Positions 1 to 8,554 of a stretch of 39,868 nucleotides of DNA are shown piece by piece; position 1 is the first letter of the stretch; each line of letters starts with the position of its first letter. This DNA comes from an uncultured Aquiluna sp. GTDB lineage: Bacteria; Actinomycetota; Actinomycetes; Actinomycetales; Microbacteriaceae. The stretch spans positions 1 to 39,868 of the forward strand of contig CAJXOD010000010.1 of assembly GCA_913057795.1 (NCBI GenBank), read 5' to 3'. The position numbers were made by a program, and so were the translations under genes. Below the pieces are notes generated by a model. It saw only the letters and a program-made list of their open reading frames with translations. It was not told the DNA's origin and did not search any database.

Positions 1-3
1 CTT

Positions 4-756
4 TTATAAATACTGCACAGCCATGGTCGCGGCGCCGATGATGCCGGCGGCATTCTTTGTCTCAGCGGGCACTAATTGAGTTTTTACTTTTATGAAGGGA
101 AAAAACTTTTCGTGTGATTTGCTTGCTCCGCCGCCAACTATAAATAGTCCCGGGCTAATTAGCTTTTCTAGGTGAGCGAAGAACTTTTCTAGCCGCTTGC
201 CCCACTGCTCTTGAGAAATTTGGTCGCGCTGAAACGCACCGTACGACGCGTAGCTTTCAATGTCGATGTATTCACCAATATCTAGATGCCCGAATTCGGT
301 GTTTGGGACCAGCGTCTTCTGGATAAAAAGTGCTGAACCAATGCCGGTTCCGAGAGTTGCCATAATTGTGACTCCGCTTGCATTCCGTCCGGCACCGTAG
401 GTCATTTCGGCGACTCCGGCTGCGTCGGCATCGTTGAGTACGTGGACCCTCCGATCGAGTGCAGCTGTGAGTAGGCCTTCGGCACCCAAATCGATCCAAC
501 TATCGCTTATGTTGGCGGCTGATCGTGTAATGCCATGGGTGACAACTGCCGGAAGGCACACACCGACCAAGGCACTTGAAGGAGCCTCGAGTTGGCTTAT
601 AAGTTCCTTGCAAATTTGAGCAACCGCATCGGGCTCTGCGCCATCGGGTGTTGGAATCCGAATTCTTGAGGAGGCAAGCTCTCCAGTTGAGGTGTCAACT
701 AGCGCAGCCTTAATCCCGGTGCCACCTACGTCGATACCGATTGAAATGCTTGTCAT
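4..756 (-). CDS. ppgK: Polyphosphate glucokinase (ROK family)
   Basis: Phosphorylates glucose to glucose-6-phosphate using inorganic polyphosphate (and usually ATP) in the cytoplasm, feeding glycolysis. The 250-residue protein begins with the ROK phosphate-binding motif GIDVGGTGIKAA at residues 8-19. It carries the sugar and catalytic-base region LNDADAAGVAE near residue 107 and a second phosphate motif GTGIGSALF near residue 137. Length matches the polyphosphate-glucokinase branch; regulatory ROK repressors would have an N-terminal DNA-binding domain, absent here. The ATG (754-756) directly abuts the stop codon of map, so the two are probably co-transcribed and translationally coupled. In Mycobacterium tuberculosis ppgK sits beside sigA; here sigA is 17 kb away. 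Preference for polyphosphate over ATP is inferred from family resemblance. Confidence 0.9.
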   Translation of the reverse strand: MTSISIGIDVGGTGIKAALVDTSTGELASSRIRIPTPDGAEPDAVAQICKELISQLEAPSSALVGVCLPAVVTHGITRSAANISDSWIDLGAEGLLTAALDRRVHVLNDADAAGVAEMTYGAGRNASGVTIMATLGTGIGSALFIQKTLVPNTEFGHLDIGEYIDIESYASYGAFQRDQISQEQWGKRLEKFFAHLEKLISPGLFIVGGGASKSHEKFFPFIKVKTQLVPAETKNAAGIIGAATMAVQYL

Positions 757-1620
757 CTAGAGCTCCGTAAGTATTTCCGGGCCAGTTTCGGTTATCAAAA
801 TAGTGTGCTCAAATTGCGCGGAGAATTTTTTGTCTTTGGTCGTGATGGTCCAGCCATCGTCCCACATGTCCCAATCTTGAGATCCGAGCGTAAGCATAGG
901 CTCAATCGTGAATACCATTCCGGGTTCGATTAGATCCCGGTAAGCCGGTTCGTCGTAGTGCGGAATTATTAGACCGGTGTGGAAGCTGGTCCCAACTCCA
1001 TGACCGGTGAAGTCACGAACAACTCCGTAGTTGAAGCGCTTCGCATAGCTCTCGATAGCTCGCCCGATAATGTTGACTTCTCTACCGGGAATCGCGGCTT
1101 TTATGCCTCGCATCATAGCTTCGTGAGTGCGCTCCACTAGTAATTTGACTTCCTCTGACGCTTCTCCTGCAATCACAGTTCCGTTGTTATCACCGTGGAC
1201 TCCGTCAAGGAATGCGGTTATGTCAATGTTTACGAGGTCACCCTCTTCGATGACCGTGTCATCAGGTATGCCATGGCAAATCACCTCATTCAATGAGCTA
1301 CACAGAGATTTTGGAAACCCCCGATAGCCAAGTGTTGAAGGATAGGCTCCGCGGTCTATTAGGAATTCATGCCCTATCTGGTCCAGCTGATCCGTGGTCA
1401 CGCCTGGTTTTACCGATGCAAGAACAGCTTCGAGGGCTTGTGCGGCGAGCTTGCTAGCTGCGCGGATTCTTTGAATGGTTTCTTCCTCGTACTTGTCGCC
1501 ACCCTTGTGCTTGGCGGGTCCGCTCTTTCCAACATACTCTGGTCTAGCTATGTTTGAAGGTACGATTCGCGGTGTGGATATTTTCCCGGGGATAAGGCTG
1601 GAATTGTGAGCTTTTGGCAT
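757..1620 (-). CDS. map: Methionine aminopeptidase, type I with N-terminal extension
   Basis: Removes the initiator methionine from nascent proteins; a dinuclear-metal hydrolase of peptidase family M24. The metal ligands are visible: Asp in the [11 protein letters not shown] segment, Asp in GVHGDNNGT, His in [11 protein letters not shown], Glu in FTIEPML and Glu in QFEHTIL. An N-terminal extension of about 40 residues, with a proline-containing [13 protein letters not shown] stretch, is typical of the actinobacterial type 1c enzyme (M. tuberculosis MapB). The start is the ATG at 1618-1620; no clear Shine-Dalgarno sequence precedes it, and a leaderless transcript is possible. Its stop codon touches the start of ppgK. 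The 40-base gap to the next plus-strand gene must hold divergent promoters. Confidence 0.95.
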   Translation of the reverse strand: MPKAHNSSLIPGKISTPRIVPSNIARPEYVGKSGPAKHKGGDKYEEETIQRIRAASKLAAQALEAVLASVKPGVTTDQLDQIGHEFLIDRGAYPSTLGYRGFPKSLCSSLNEVICHGIPDDTVIEEGDLVNIDITAFLDGVHGDNNGTVIAGEASEEVKLLVERTHEAMMRGIKAAIPGREVNIIGRAIESYAKRFNYGVVRDFTGHGVGTSFHTGLIIPHYDEPAYRDLIEPGMVFTIEPMLTLGSQDWDMWDDGWTITTKDKKFSAQFEHTILITETGPEILTEL

Positions 1621-1660
1621 GCGATTAGTCTATTTTTGATTTAGCAATATAGGAGGCACA

Positions 1661-1846
1661 TTGTCCGATAAGCCCGAATTCTGGTTTAACATCAAGACTC
1701 AACTTGTTGAGAGCGGACCGCAGTCTCTCTCGCTTGATCGAATCGGGCCATTTCCGGATATTGAGAGTGCGAAGGCTGGGCCCGACACCGTAATCGCAAG
1801 AGCAAAAGCGCTTCGAGAAGAAGATGAAAAAAAGTGGGAAGACTAA
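1661..1846 (+). CDS. Small conserved actinobacterial protein, SPOR-like
   Basis: A 61-residue acidic protein of unknown function. It has an aromatic N-terminal segment (EFWFNIKTQLVESG), then RIGPFPDIESAKAG and a charged C-terminal helix ending EEDEKKWED. It resembles short actinobacterial proteins often named 'SPOR domain-containing', with a W-[FY]-N-x-K-T strand and a G-P-[FY]-x-[ST/D]-x-x-x-A motif, found near map, panB and glnA. The start is TTG at 1661, chosen because a strong AGGAGG lies at 1651-1656, four bases upstream. Its stop overlaps the panB stop by four bases on the opposite strand. No signal peptide or membrane segment is seen, so extracellular peptidoglycan binding, the usual SPOR role, is unlikely for this copy. 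Confidence 0.72.
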   Translation: MSDKPEFWFNIKTQLVESGPQSLSLDRIGPFPDIESAKAGPDTVIARAKALREEDEKKWED

Positions 1847-2628
1847 AACTGCTGATCAATGGCAGGAAAGCTGCCATTTTGCACTTCGGATCGATACTCC
1901 ACTGCCGCAGCCTGGAGTGATTCTCGAAGGCTGAGATATTTCTTCGCAAACTTTGGCGATCTTTCCCCTAATCCTGCAAAGTCTTGCCAGACCAGTATCT
2001 GGCCGTCGCAATCTGATCCAGCGCCGATGCCGATCGTCGGTATCTCCAGGGCGATAGAGATCTCCTTCGCCAAAGCTGCGGGTATCATTTCCAAGACGAT
2101 TGCGAAGGCTCCGGCTTTTTGAATCGCTAGGCACTCGCTCATAAGGCGATCTGCATTTTCCTGATCCCTGCCTTGAACCTTATAGCCAGCCAGTCCGTGC
2201 AAGGTCTGAGGGGTGAAACCGACGTGACCCATTACGGGAATACCGTTGTCTACAATTCTTGAAATCTGATCTATCTTGGCCCCCTCGAGCTTTACAGCTG
2301 CCGCGCCAGTTTCCTTCATGGCTCGGATAGAGGTTATTAGAGCCTGTTCGGCACTGACTTCGTAACTACCGAAGGGCAAATCGAAGACCACAAGCGAGTT
2401 TTGAGCGCTTCTTGCAACTGCCTTTCCAAATGGGATCATCTCGTCAAGAGTGATTGGAGCTGTGCCTTGATTGGCTAGGACGTTGTCGCTTGCTGAATCT
2501 CCAACCAATAAAACTTCTATCCCAGCGGCATCGAAGATGCTGGCTGTATGCATGTCGTAGCTGGTTAGTGCCGCAAAACGAATCCCTTTGTTCTTAAGCT
2601 CCCTCAGAGTGCTGGTCCTGATCTTCAT
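1843..2628 (-). CDS. panB: 3-methyl-2-oxobutanoate hydroxymethyltransferase
   Basis: Transfers a hydroxymethyl group from methylene-tetrahydrofolate to 2-oxoisovalerate to make ketopantoate, the first step of pantothenate and coenzyme A synthesis. The 261-residue product has the family signatures LTSYDMHTASIFDAAGIEVLLVGDSASDNVL (metal-binding Asp in GDS), KLEGA, MGHVGFTPQ, and GIGAGSDCDGQILVWQD near the C-terminus. The ATG at 2626-2628 is preferred over an upstream in-frame start because it overlaps the nadE stop in an ATGA arrangement (2625-2628) and gives the usual family N-terminus (MKIRTSTLRELK). Translation is probably coupled to nadE. The 3' end overlaps the convergent small gene by four bases. 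Confidence 0.95.
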   Translation of the reverse strand: MKIRTSTLRELKNKGIRFAALTSYDMHTASIFDAAGIEVLLVGDSASDNVLANQGTAPITLDEMIPFGKAVARSAQNSLVVFDLPFGSYEVSAEQALITSIRAMKETGAAAVKLEGAKIDQISRIVDNGIPVMGHVGFTPQTLHGLAGYKVQGRDQENADRLMSECLAIQKAGAFAIVLEMIPAALAKEISIALEIPTIGIGAGSDCDGQILVWQDFAGLGERSPKFAKKYLSLRESLQAAAVEYRSEVQNGSFPAIDQQF

Positions 2629-4244
2629 AGTTCGGTAAACCTCGTTGTGATAGGAACCCTGCGGCCGAAGCCGAATGCAATCGCCGTAGTTTTTGTTCCG
2701 ATGGCGCCTTGTGAACGCTTCCATTCTGAGGCCCTGACCATACCCTCAATCTTTTCAGCCAGTTGTCTTGAATGACCGCTGGCAATCACCTGCTCAATCG
2801 TCGCGGATTGTTCTATGAGGAGCGCTAGAACTTGATCGAGAATCTTGTAATTAGGAAGTGAGTCGGTGTCAATCTGGTCAGGTCGTAGTTCCGCACTCGG
2901 CTCCTTGGTTATTGAGTTTTCGGGGATCAGCTCTCCATTGCCTCGATTATTTAGCCAGGAAGAAACCCTCCAAACATCTGATTTGAAAAGGTCCTTTATA
3001 GGCGCAAATCCGCCCGCGCTGTCGCCGTACATGGTCGAATACCCAACCGCGATCTCCGACTTGTTGCCGGTCGATAGAAGAAGAGCATTATCAGTGTTGG
3101 AGATACCCATTAGGAGTACTGCCCGGATTCTTGCCTGTAGGTTCTCTCCCGCCAGGTCGCTGAAGTGAAGAGAAGACTCAAAAGCCTTGTGCACTGTGTC
3201 AATCGGAATCTCACGAAGTTCAATTGAGAGGTTCGCCGCTAACTTTTTGGCATCTGTTACCGAGTGGTCCGAGGAGTAACGGGACGGCATAGCAACACCT
3301 ATCACGTTGACCGCACCGACGGCTTCGACAGCAATCGCCGCTGATAGAGCCGAGTCAATACCACCACTTAGACCTAGGACCAATTTTGTTTGGTTGGTCT
3401 TTCTGCAGTAGTCGCGTAACCCGGTAACTAAGGCCTTCCATAGTGTGGACAGATCGTCGCTTGTCACCGGCTGTAGGTCATTGGTGGTTTCATAAAAGCA
3501 GCCCTCTTCGAAGGGAGCTCTCTGCACTTCGGTCCCGCTTGAGTCAAGTAAAAAGCTCCCGCCGTCAAAAACTAGTTCGTCCTGCCCACCGGACAGGTTG
3601 GCGTAGGCAACGGCGAAGTTATCTTGAAACTTCCGTGCCGCAACGCGTCTCTCGGACGCCTTTTCGCGAGTATAAGGAGAACCGTTTGGAACAATTAGCA
3701 GTTCGACGCCCGCTTTTCTGAGTTCTGCTGGTCGGGTTGAGCTCAGATCCCATATGTCCTCGCAAATAGCTATTGCGCATGTGGTTCCACGCACCTCAAA
3801 AATGAGTTCTTGGTTACCAGGAACAAAGTTTCGCCAATCGTCGAACACGTCATAGTTAGGCAGCACTTGCTTGTGATAAGTGCCTATCAGCTTGCCCCCG
3901 TGAATTACGCTGGCTGAGTTGTGGGCTATCGCCTTGGAGGACTGAATGTGTGTGAACTTGGAAGCGGCTAGCGTGGCATGACCGACGACAAAGTACAGTT
4001 CCGAAAACATAGGCGCGTTAGAGGCTTCGACCAGCTTGTGCAGGGCTTTTTCTGAACGATGAATCACGTCTTCGCGGTAACTCAGGTCTCCCAGCGGATA
4101 TCCCGACATCGCAAGCTCTCCTGAGACCAGCACATCGGCCTTACCTGCAGCTTCTTCGGCATATCTCAGGAGTTGTTCGAGGTTATGGGCAACATCGCCC
4201 ACCACTGGGTTTGTCTGGGCAAATGCTACTTTTATTGACGTCAC
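2625..4244 (-). CDS. nadE: Glutamine-dependent NAD+ synthetase
   Basis: Final step of NAD synthesis: amidates deamido-NAD using glutamine-derived ammonia and ATP. The 539-residue protein has two domains. The N-terminal nitrilase-type glutaminase (about 1-260) carries the Glu-Lys-Cys triad at E43 (GELAMSGYP), K125 (YHKQVLP) and C161 (AICEDIWD). The C-terminal synthetase carries the pyrophosphate loop SGGIDS at 293-298. The frame is open upstream to 4640, but that part is antisense to glnA2 and resembles nothing in the family; GTG at 4242-4244 gives the expected start VTSIKVAFAQTNPVVGDV. The 3' end overlaps panB by four bases. At about 540 residues it is the shorter glutaminase-fused form rather than the roughly 680-residue mycobacterial type. 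Confidence 0.94.
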   Translation of the reverse strand: MTSIKVAFAQTNPVVGDVAHNLEQLLRYAEEAAGKADVLVSGELAMSGYPLGDLSYREDVIHRSEKALHKLVEASNAPMFSELYFVVGHATLAASKFTHIQSSKAIAHNSASVIHGGKLIGTYHKQVLPNYDVFDDWRNFVPGNQELIFEVRGTTCAIAICEDIWDLSSTRPAELRKAGVELLIVPNGSPYTREKASERRVAARKFQDNFAVAYANLSGGQDELVFDGGSFLLDSSGTEVQRAPFEEGCFYETTNDLQPVTSDDLSTLWKALVTGLRDYCRKTNQTKLVLGLSGGIDSALSAAIAVEAVGAVNVIGVAMPSRYSSDHSVTDAKKLAANLSIELREIPIDTVHKAFESSLHFSDLAGENLQARIRAVLLMGISNTDNALLLSTGNKSEIAVGYSTMYGDSAGGFAPIKDLFKSDVWRVSSWLNNRGNGELIPENSITKEPSAELRPDQIDTDSLPNYKILDQVLALLIEQSATIEQVIASGHSRQLAEKIEGMVRASEWKRSQGAIGTKTTAIAFGFGRRVPITTRFTEL

Positions 4245-4278
4245 ACCCGATAGCCTATTACCAGTGTCAGGAGGAAAT

Positions 4279-5619
4279 ATGGACAAGCAGCAAGAGTTTG
4301 TGTTAAGAACCATTGAAGAGCGCGGTGTTAAGTTCATCCGCCTCTGGTTTACGGACGTTGCCGGGTCTCTGAAATCGGTGGCTGTTGCCCCTGCAGAGAT
4401 AGAGGGCGCCTTCGCAGAGGGCATAGGTTTTGATGGTTCCTCCATAGAGGGGCTCGCCAGAAACTCTGAAGCGGACATGCTGGCCATCCCGGATCCTGCC
4501 ACTTTCCAGATTCTTCCATGGAGGGGGACAGTTGATCCTGCGGCAAGGATGTTCTGCGACATTGCAACCCCCGATGGACAGCCTGCAGCTGCCGATCCAC
4601 GAAATGTTTTGCGCAGGACGCTGGCAAAGGCCGCATCCATGGGCTTTAGTTTTTACGTTCACCCTGAAATTGAGTTTTATCTTTTGAAGTCGAGCAGTGT
4701 TGACGCCTCTGGGGAACCCGTTCCAGTTGATAACGCCGGCTATTTCGACAACGTGCCTGGAGGCACGGCTCATGACTTTAGAAGAAGAGCCGTAACCATG
4801 CTTGAGCAGCTGGGTATCTCGGTTGAGTTCTCCCACCACGAGGGCGGTCCGGGACAAAACGAAATCGACTTGAGATATGCTGACGCGCTAACAATGGCCG
4901 ACAACATAATGACTTTCCGGACTGTAATCAAAGAGGTGGCCATAGAGCAGGGTGTCTATGCAACCTTCATGCCAAAACCTTTCACTAACCACCCCGGTTC
5001 CGGAATGCACACTCATTTCTCGCTTTTTGAGGGAGACAAGAATGCATTCTTTGACCCCGCCGCCAAGTACCACCTGTCAAACACCGCTAGGCAGTTCATG
5101 GCCGGAATTCTTCGTCACGCCCCTGAGATAACTCTGGTCACGAATCAGTATGTGAACAGCTATAAGAGGCTCTGGGGCGGTGGTGAGGCTCCAAGCTACG
5201 TCAGCTGGGGCCACAACAATAGAAGTGCCCTAGTTCGCGTTCCACTTCACAAGCCGGAAAAGTCCCAAAGCACGAGAATTGAATATCGCGCAATGGATTC
5301 TGCCGCGAACCCATATCTTGCTTATTCTCTGCTGTTGGCTGCAGGGCTGAAGGGCATTGAGAATGAATATCAGCTTGAGGATGAGACTGAGCAGGACGTT
5401 TGGACTTTGTCCTACCAGGAGCGTCGTGCAATGGGCATAGAGGCTCTTCCTCAGTCACTGGACCACGCCATCAAAAAGCTTGAGGGCTCCGAGCTTGCCG
5501 CCGAGGTCTTGGGGGAGTCGGTATTCAACTTCGTGCTTGCTAACAAGCGCAACGAATGGGCCGATTATCGTGCCCAGGTGACTCCGTATGAGATTGATCA
5601 AAACCTAAAAACTCTCTAA
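4279..5619 (+). CDS. glnA2: Glutamine synthetase family protein, GlnA2-like
   Basis: A type I glutamine-synthetase fold enzyme of 446 residues. Visible motifs are FDGSSIEG (51-58), metal ligands in HPEIEFYL (E130, E132), the ATP loop KPFTNHPGSGMHTHFSL (233-249), and the glutamate-binding region NRSALVRVP followed by RIEYRAMDSAANPYLA. The adenylylation tyrosine is absent: the equivalent segment reads DVWTLSYQ, with W375 where GlnA1 has Y402. GlnE therefore should not modify this enzyme. ATG at 4279 is chosen because AGGAGG lies at 4269-4274; a GTG at 4264 would put that site inside the gene. It abuts glnE with no gap. In other Actinobacteria GlnA2-type enzymes have been linked to gamma-glutamylation of polyamines as well as minor glutamine synthesis, so the true substrate is uncertain. 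Confidence 0.9.
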   Translation: MDKQQEFVLRTIEERGVKFIRLWFTDVAGSLKSVAVAPAEIEGAFAEGIGFDGSSIEGLARNSEADMLAIPDPATFQILPWRGTVDPAARMFCDIATPDGQPAAADPRNVLRRTLAKAASMGFSFYVHPEIEFYLLKSSSVDASGEPVPVDNAGYFDNVPGGTAHDFRRRAVTMLEQLGISVEFSHHEGGPGQNEIDLRYADALTMADNIMTFRTVIKEVAIEQGVYATFMPKPFTNHPGSGMHTHFSLFEGDKNAFFDPAAKYHLSNTARQFMAGILRHAPEITLVTNQYVNSYKRLWGGGEAPSYVSWGHNNRSALVRVPLHKPEKSQSTRIEYRAMDSAANPYLAYSLLLAAGLKGIENEYQLEDETEQDVWTLSYQERRAMGIEALPQSLDHAIKKLEGSELAAEVLGESVFNFVLANKRNEWADYRAQVTPYEIDQNLKTL

Positions 5620-8505
5620 ATGGTTATCGGTAGAGTCACTTCACTAAGTGACATAGTTCGACTGGGTTTTGAGTCGCTGAGCGTTGCCAGGGAAAACTTG
5701 GTTGAACTAGAGAGTGTTCTTGGCTCAAGCTACCAGCGGTGCGAATCTGCTTTTGAAACGTCTGCGTCTCCGGATAGGGCTCTGACGCAACTCCTGGAGC
5801 TTTCAAGGAACCACCCGAAACTTATTCAGAAGGCGCTTGCTGAGTCGTCAGGCCCGAAGCGGTTAATAGCAATTCTCGGTGCATCTGACGGTTTGGCAGA
5901 ATATCTCACGCGTCATCCTTCTGAACTGTCACTTTTTAGCAAGGCTCAATCACTTCCATCAACTTTTTCTCTCAATCGTGAATCAAGACTCGATCTTCGT
6001 GTGTCATATCGCAGCATGCTTCTAGCAATAGCCGATTGGGACTTGGGGCAGTCAAATCCCTCTGACGGTGTCGTTGCGGTGACTCAGGCCTTGAGTAGGC
6101 TCGCCGATGCAGCCTTGGATGCAGCGTTGTCGGTGGCAAGGTCGGAATTACTGGCAGACGGAAGAATTTCCCAAGAAAAATCTGAGAATACTAAATTATC
6201 GATTATCGCGATGGGCAAAACAGGTGCGGATGAACTGAACTACGTGAGCGACGTTGATGTCATTTATGTTGCTGGGGGTCCAGAGGAATATGCGATTGCA
6301 ACGGCGACTCAATTGGCGCAGAGGTTGGGTTTGGTTATCAACGAGGCAGCTATGGAACCTGGACTTTGGGAGGTTGATCCGAACCTTAGGCCCGAGGGTA
6401 AAAATGGGGCGCTTGTCAGAACGGTTGCCGCTCATGCGGCCCACTACAACAAATGGGCTGAACCTTGGGAGTTCCAGGCGCTACTAAAGGCCAGGTTCGC
6501 AGCTGGTGACCAAGAGCTTGGAGAGCAATACCTTCTGGAGGTGAAGTCCCAAATTTGGGGTGACAGAGAGCGCTCAAATCTGGTTCAGCACGCCAGGCAA
6601 ATGCGTAAGCGTGTCATTGAACAAATCCCCTCGGAGGAGAAAGAGCTCAACATAAAGCTAGGCCGCGGAGGACTTCGCGATGTCGAATTCACCATTCAGC
6701 TTCTTCAGCTGGTTCATGGCGTTGTCGACGAGACCCTTCGAGACTCGGGCACATTTCCTGCAATTCACGCTCTAGCCGAGGCCGGGCTTTTGGGCCGAGA
6801 TGACGCGTTGGAGCTGCAGAGCCAATATCGCTTGCTTCGGGTTATCGAGCACCGGCTTCAATTGGTAAAGCTTCGAAGGGCTCATTTGGTGCCAACCGAT
6901 TCTTCAGATCTCAGAAGAATTGCGCGTGGTGTCAATCCTCGTCTTAGCGCCGAAGATCTTCGCGTGATTTGGGCGAACAGTCGCCAGGAGATTGCAAGTC
7001 TCCACGATACGATTTTTTTCCGACCCTTATTGGCGGCAACGGCCGCGCTTTCGCCCGGTGAAATTTCGCTAACCGCCAGCGAGACTGAGAGCCGTCTAGT
7101 TTCTCTTGGATTCACAGATCCCAAGGGCGCCATGCGCCACCTAAAGGCCTTGAGTCTAGGGATGTCACGCGGTGCTACTATTCAACGCTCTCTTCTTCCG
7201 GTCCTGCTGCGCTGGATGGCCGAAGGTATGAATCCGGATGGAGCTTTATTGAGCTTCAGAAGGCTCAGCGAATTGTTGGGTGATAAGCACTGGTTCCTAA
7301 AGATGCTTCGTGACTCTTCGGGTGCCGCAGAGCGGCTTATGCAAGCACTGTCGAACTCCGTCTACATTTCGCGACTGCTTGAGTACACGCCGGAATCAAC
7401 TGCCTGGTTTGCGGACGAATCCAAGCTTCAACCCACTAACAGGACCTCTTTAGAGGCTGAGGTGGCATCATTTTTGGCCAGGAACTTAGGGTTTGAAAAA
7501 GCCGCCGAAGGACTGAAGTTTATCCGCCGTAGGGAGTTCCTAAGGATTGCTATTGGGTCGACTCTCGGCAATCTAAAGGTGCGTCAAGTTGCGATGGCGC
7601 TCAGTGAAGTCACGGAGATTTATCTAGGGTCAATGCTTATCATTGCTGGGCGCAAGTCCAACATTGACCTAGACGTGAGCATCGTGGCAATGGGTCGCCT
7701 TGGAGGTCAAGAACTTGGCTTTGGTTCAGACGCTGATGTGATGCTTGTCTACAGCGACGATGGTCCGAATGCTCAGAGCATGGCCGAAGTTCTTACCGGG
7801 GAATTTATAGGGCTAGTCAAGGACCCAATTTTAGAGTTTGAGTTAGATCTCGACTTACGCCCCGAAGGTAAAAATGGCCCGCGCATCAAATCACTCAACG
7901 CATACGAGGGTTACTACCAAAAGTGGGCGGAGACCTGGGAGTTTCAAGCTCTTCTTCGCGCACGTCCTATGTTCGGATCTCAAGGCCTAAGAGATGCATT
8001 CACAAACCTCATCGACAAGTATCGCTATCCTGAAGAGCTCTCAAATAAGCAGCTTGTGTCTGTGCGTGTGGTCAAGGCGAGAGTTGAAAACGAAAGGCTT
8101 CCGAAAGGTATCGTCGCAAATAGACACCTGAAGCTTGGACCTGGCGCAATTAGTGATGTGGAATGGCTTATCCAGTTGATGCAGTTGAGATACGCCGGGA
8201 ACAATCCCGAGCTGCGAAGCCTCACGACACTTGACACTTTGGCATCTCTAGTCAAGCTGGGACACATTGACGACGCTGATTCGCACGTGTTGGAGGATGC
8301 ATGGATTATGGCGAGTCGAGTGCGCAGTGCCCAAGTTCTTGCCTTGGATAAGGCATCCGACGAGCTTCCGATTGACAGGAATAAGCTTGAGGCGCTCGCA
8401 CGAATTTTAGAGTTCGAGCCTGGCTCAGCTACCGAGCTTGAAGAGCGATATCTCGCTGTGACGAGGCGCTCAAGAGCAGTTTTTCAGAAGTTATTTTTGG
8501 AATAG
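5620..8505 (+). CDS. glnE: Bifunctional glutamine synthetase adenylyltransferase/deadenylase
   Basis: Attaches and removes AMP on glutamine synthetase in response to nitrogen status. The 961-residue protein contains the expected two nucleotidyltransferase halves. The N-terminal deadenylylase has GKTGADELNYVSDVDVIYV near residues 197-215, and the C-terminal adenylylase has GRLGGQELGFGSDADVMLVY near 690-710; both keep the paired aspartates. The segments LDPNLRPEGKNG (N half) and LDLRPEGKNGPR (C half) are the matching substrate motifs of each half. ATG at 5620 follows the glnA2 TAA directly with no independent ribosome site, indicating coupling. Its only likely target in the window is the convergent glnA1, which carries the tyrosine acceptor. 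Confidence 0.95.
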   Translation: MVIGRVTSLSDIVRLGFESLSVARENLVELESVLGSSYQRCESAFETSASPDRALTQLLELSRNHPKLIQKALAESSGPKRLIAILGASDGLAEYLTRHPSELSLFSKAQSLPSTFSLNRESRLDLRVSYRSMLLAIADWDLGQSNPSDGVVAVTQALSRLADAALDAALSVARSELLADGRISQEKSENTKLSIIAMGKTGADELNYVSDVDVIYVAGGPEEYAIATATQLAQRLGLVINEAAMEPGLWEVDPNLRPEGKNGALVRTVAAHAAHYNKWAEPWEFQALLKARFAAGDQELGEQYLLEVKSQIWGDRERSNLVQHARQMRKRVIEQIPSEEKELNIKLGRGGLRDVEFTIQLLQLVHGVVDETLRDSGTFPAIHALAEAGLLGRDDALELQSQYRLLRVIEHRLQLVKLRRAHLVPTDSSDLRRIARGVNPRLSAEDLRVIWANSRQEIASLHDTIFFRPLLAATAALSPGEISLTASETESRLVSLGFTDPKGAMRHLKALSLGMSRGATIQRSLLPVLLRWMAEGMNPDGALLSFRRLSELLGDKHWFLKMLRDSSGAAERLMQALSNSVYISRLLEYTPESTAWFADESKLQPTNRTSLEAEVASFLARNLGFEKAAEGLKFIRRREFLRIAIGSTLGNLKVRQVAMALSEVTEIYLGSMLIIAGRKSNIDLDVSIVAMGRLGGQELGFGSDADVMLVYSDDGPNAQSMAEVLTGEFIGLVKDPILEFELDLDLRPEGKNGPRIKSLNAYEGYYQKWAETWEFQALLRARPMFGSQGLRDAFTNLIDKYRYPEELSNKQLVSVRVVKARVENERLPKGIVANRHLKLGPGAISDVEWLIQLMQLRYAGNNPELRSLTTLDTLASLVKLGHIDDADSHVLEDAWIMASRVRSAQVLALDKASDELPIDRNKLEALARILEFEPGSATELEERYLAVTRRSRAVFQKLFLE

Positions 8506-8540
8506 AAAAAGCCGGGTGGAAAATCCACCCGGCTTTTTCT
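8504..8540. terminator. Bidirectional rho-independent terminator between glnE and glnA1
   Basis: A perfect 17-bp inverted repeat (8504-8520 and 8524-8540) with a three-base AAA loop. The core is GCCGGGTGGA against TCCACCCGGC, flanked by an A-run on the left and a T-run on the right, so RNA read from either strand has a GC-rich stem followed by uridines. The left arm begins inside the glnE stop codon and the right arm ends 14 bases before the glnA1 stop, so it serves both convergent genes. Confidence 0.96.
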
Positions 8541-8554
8541 GATGCAGATAAGTC

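Noticed and set aside
4245-4640. Long upstream extension of the nadE reading frame
   Set aside because: The added 132 residues are antisense to the well-conserved 5' part of glnA2 and match nothing in the NadE family; GTG 4244 gives the normal N-terminus.
4303-4857. 184-codon open frame antisense to glnA2
   Set aside because: Lies wholly inside glnA2, low-quality composition, no recognisable domain.
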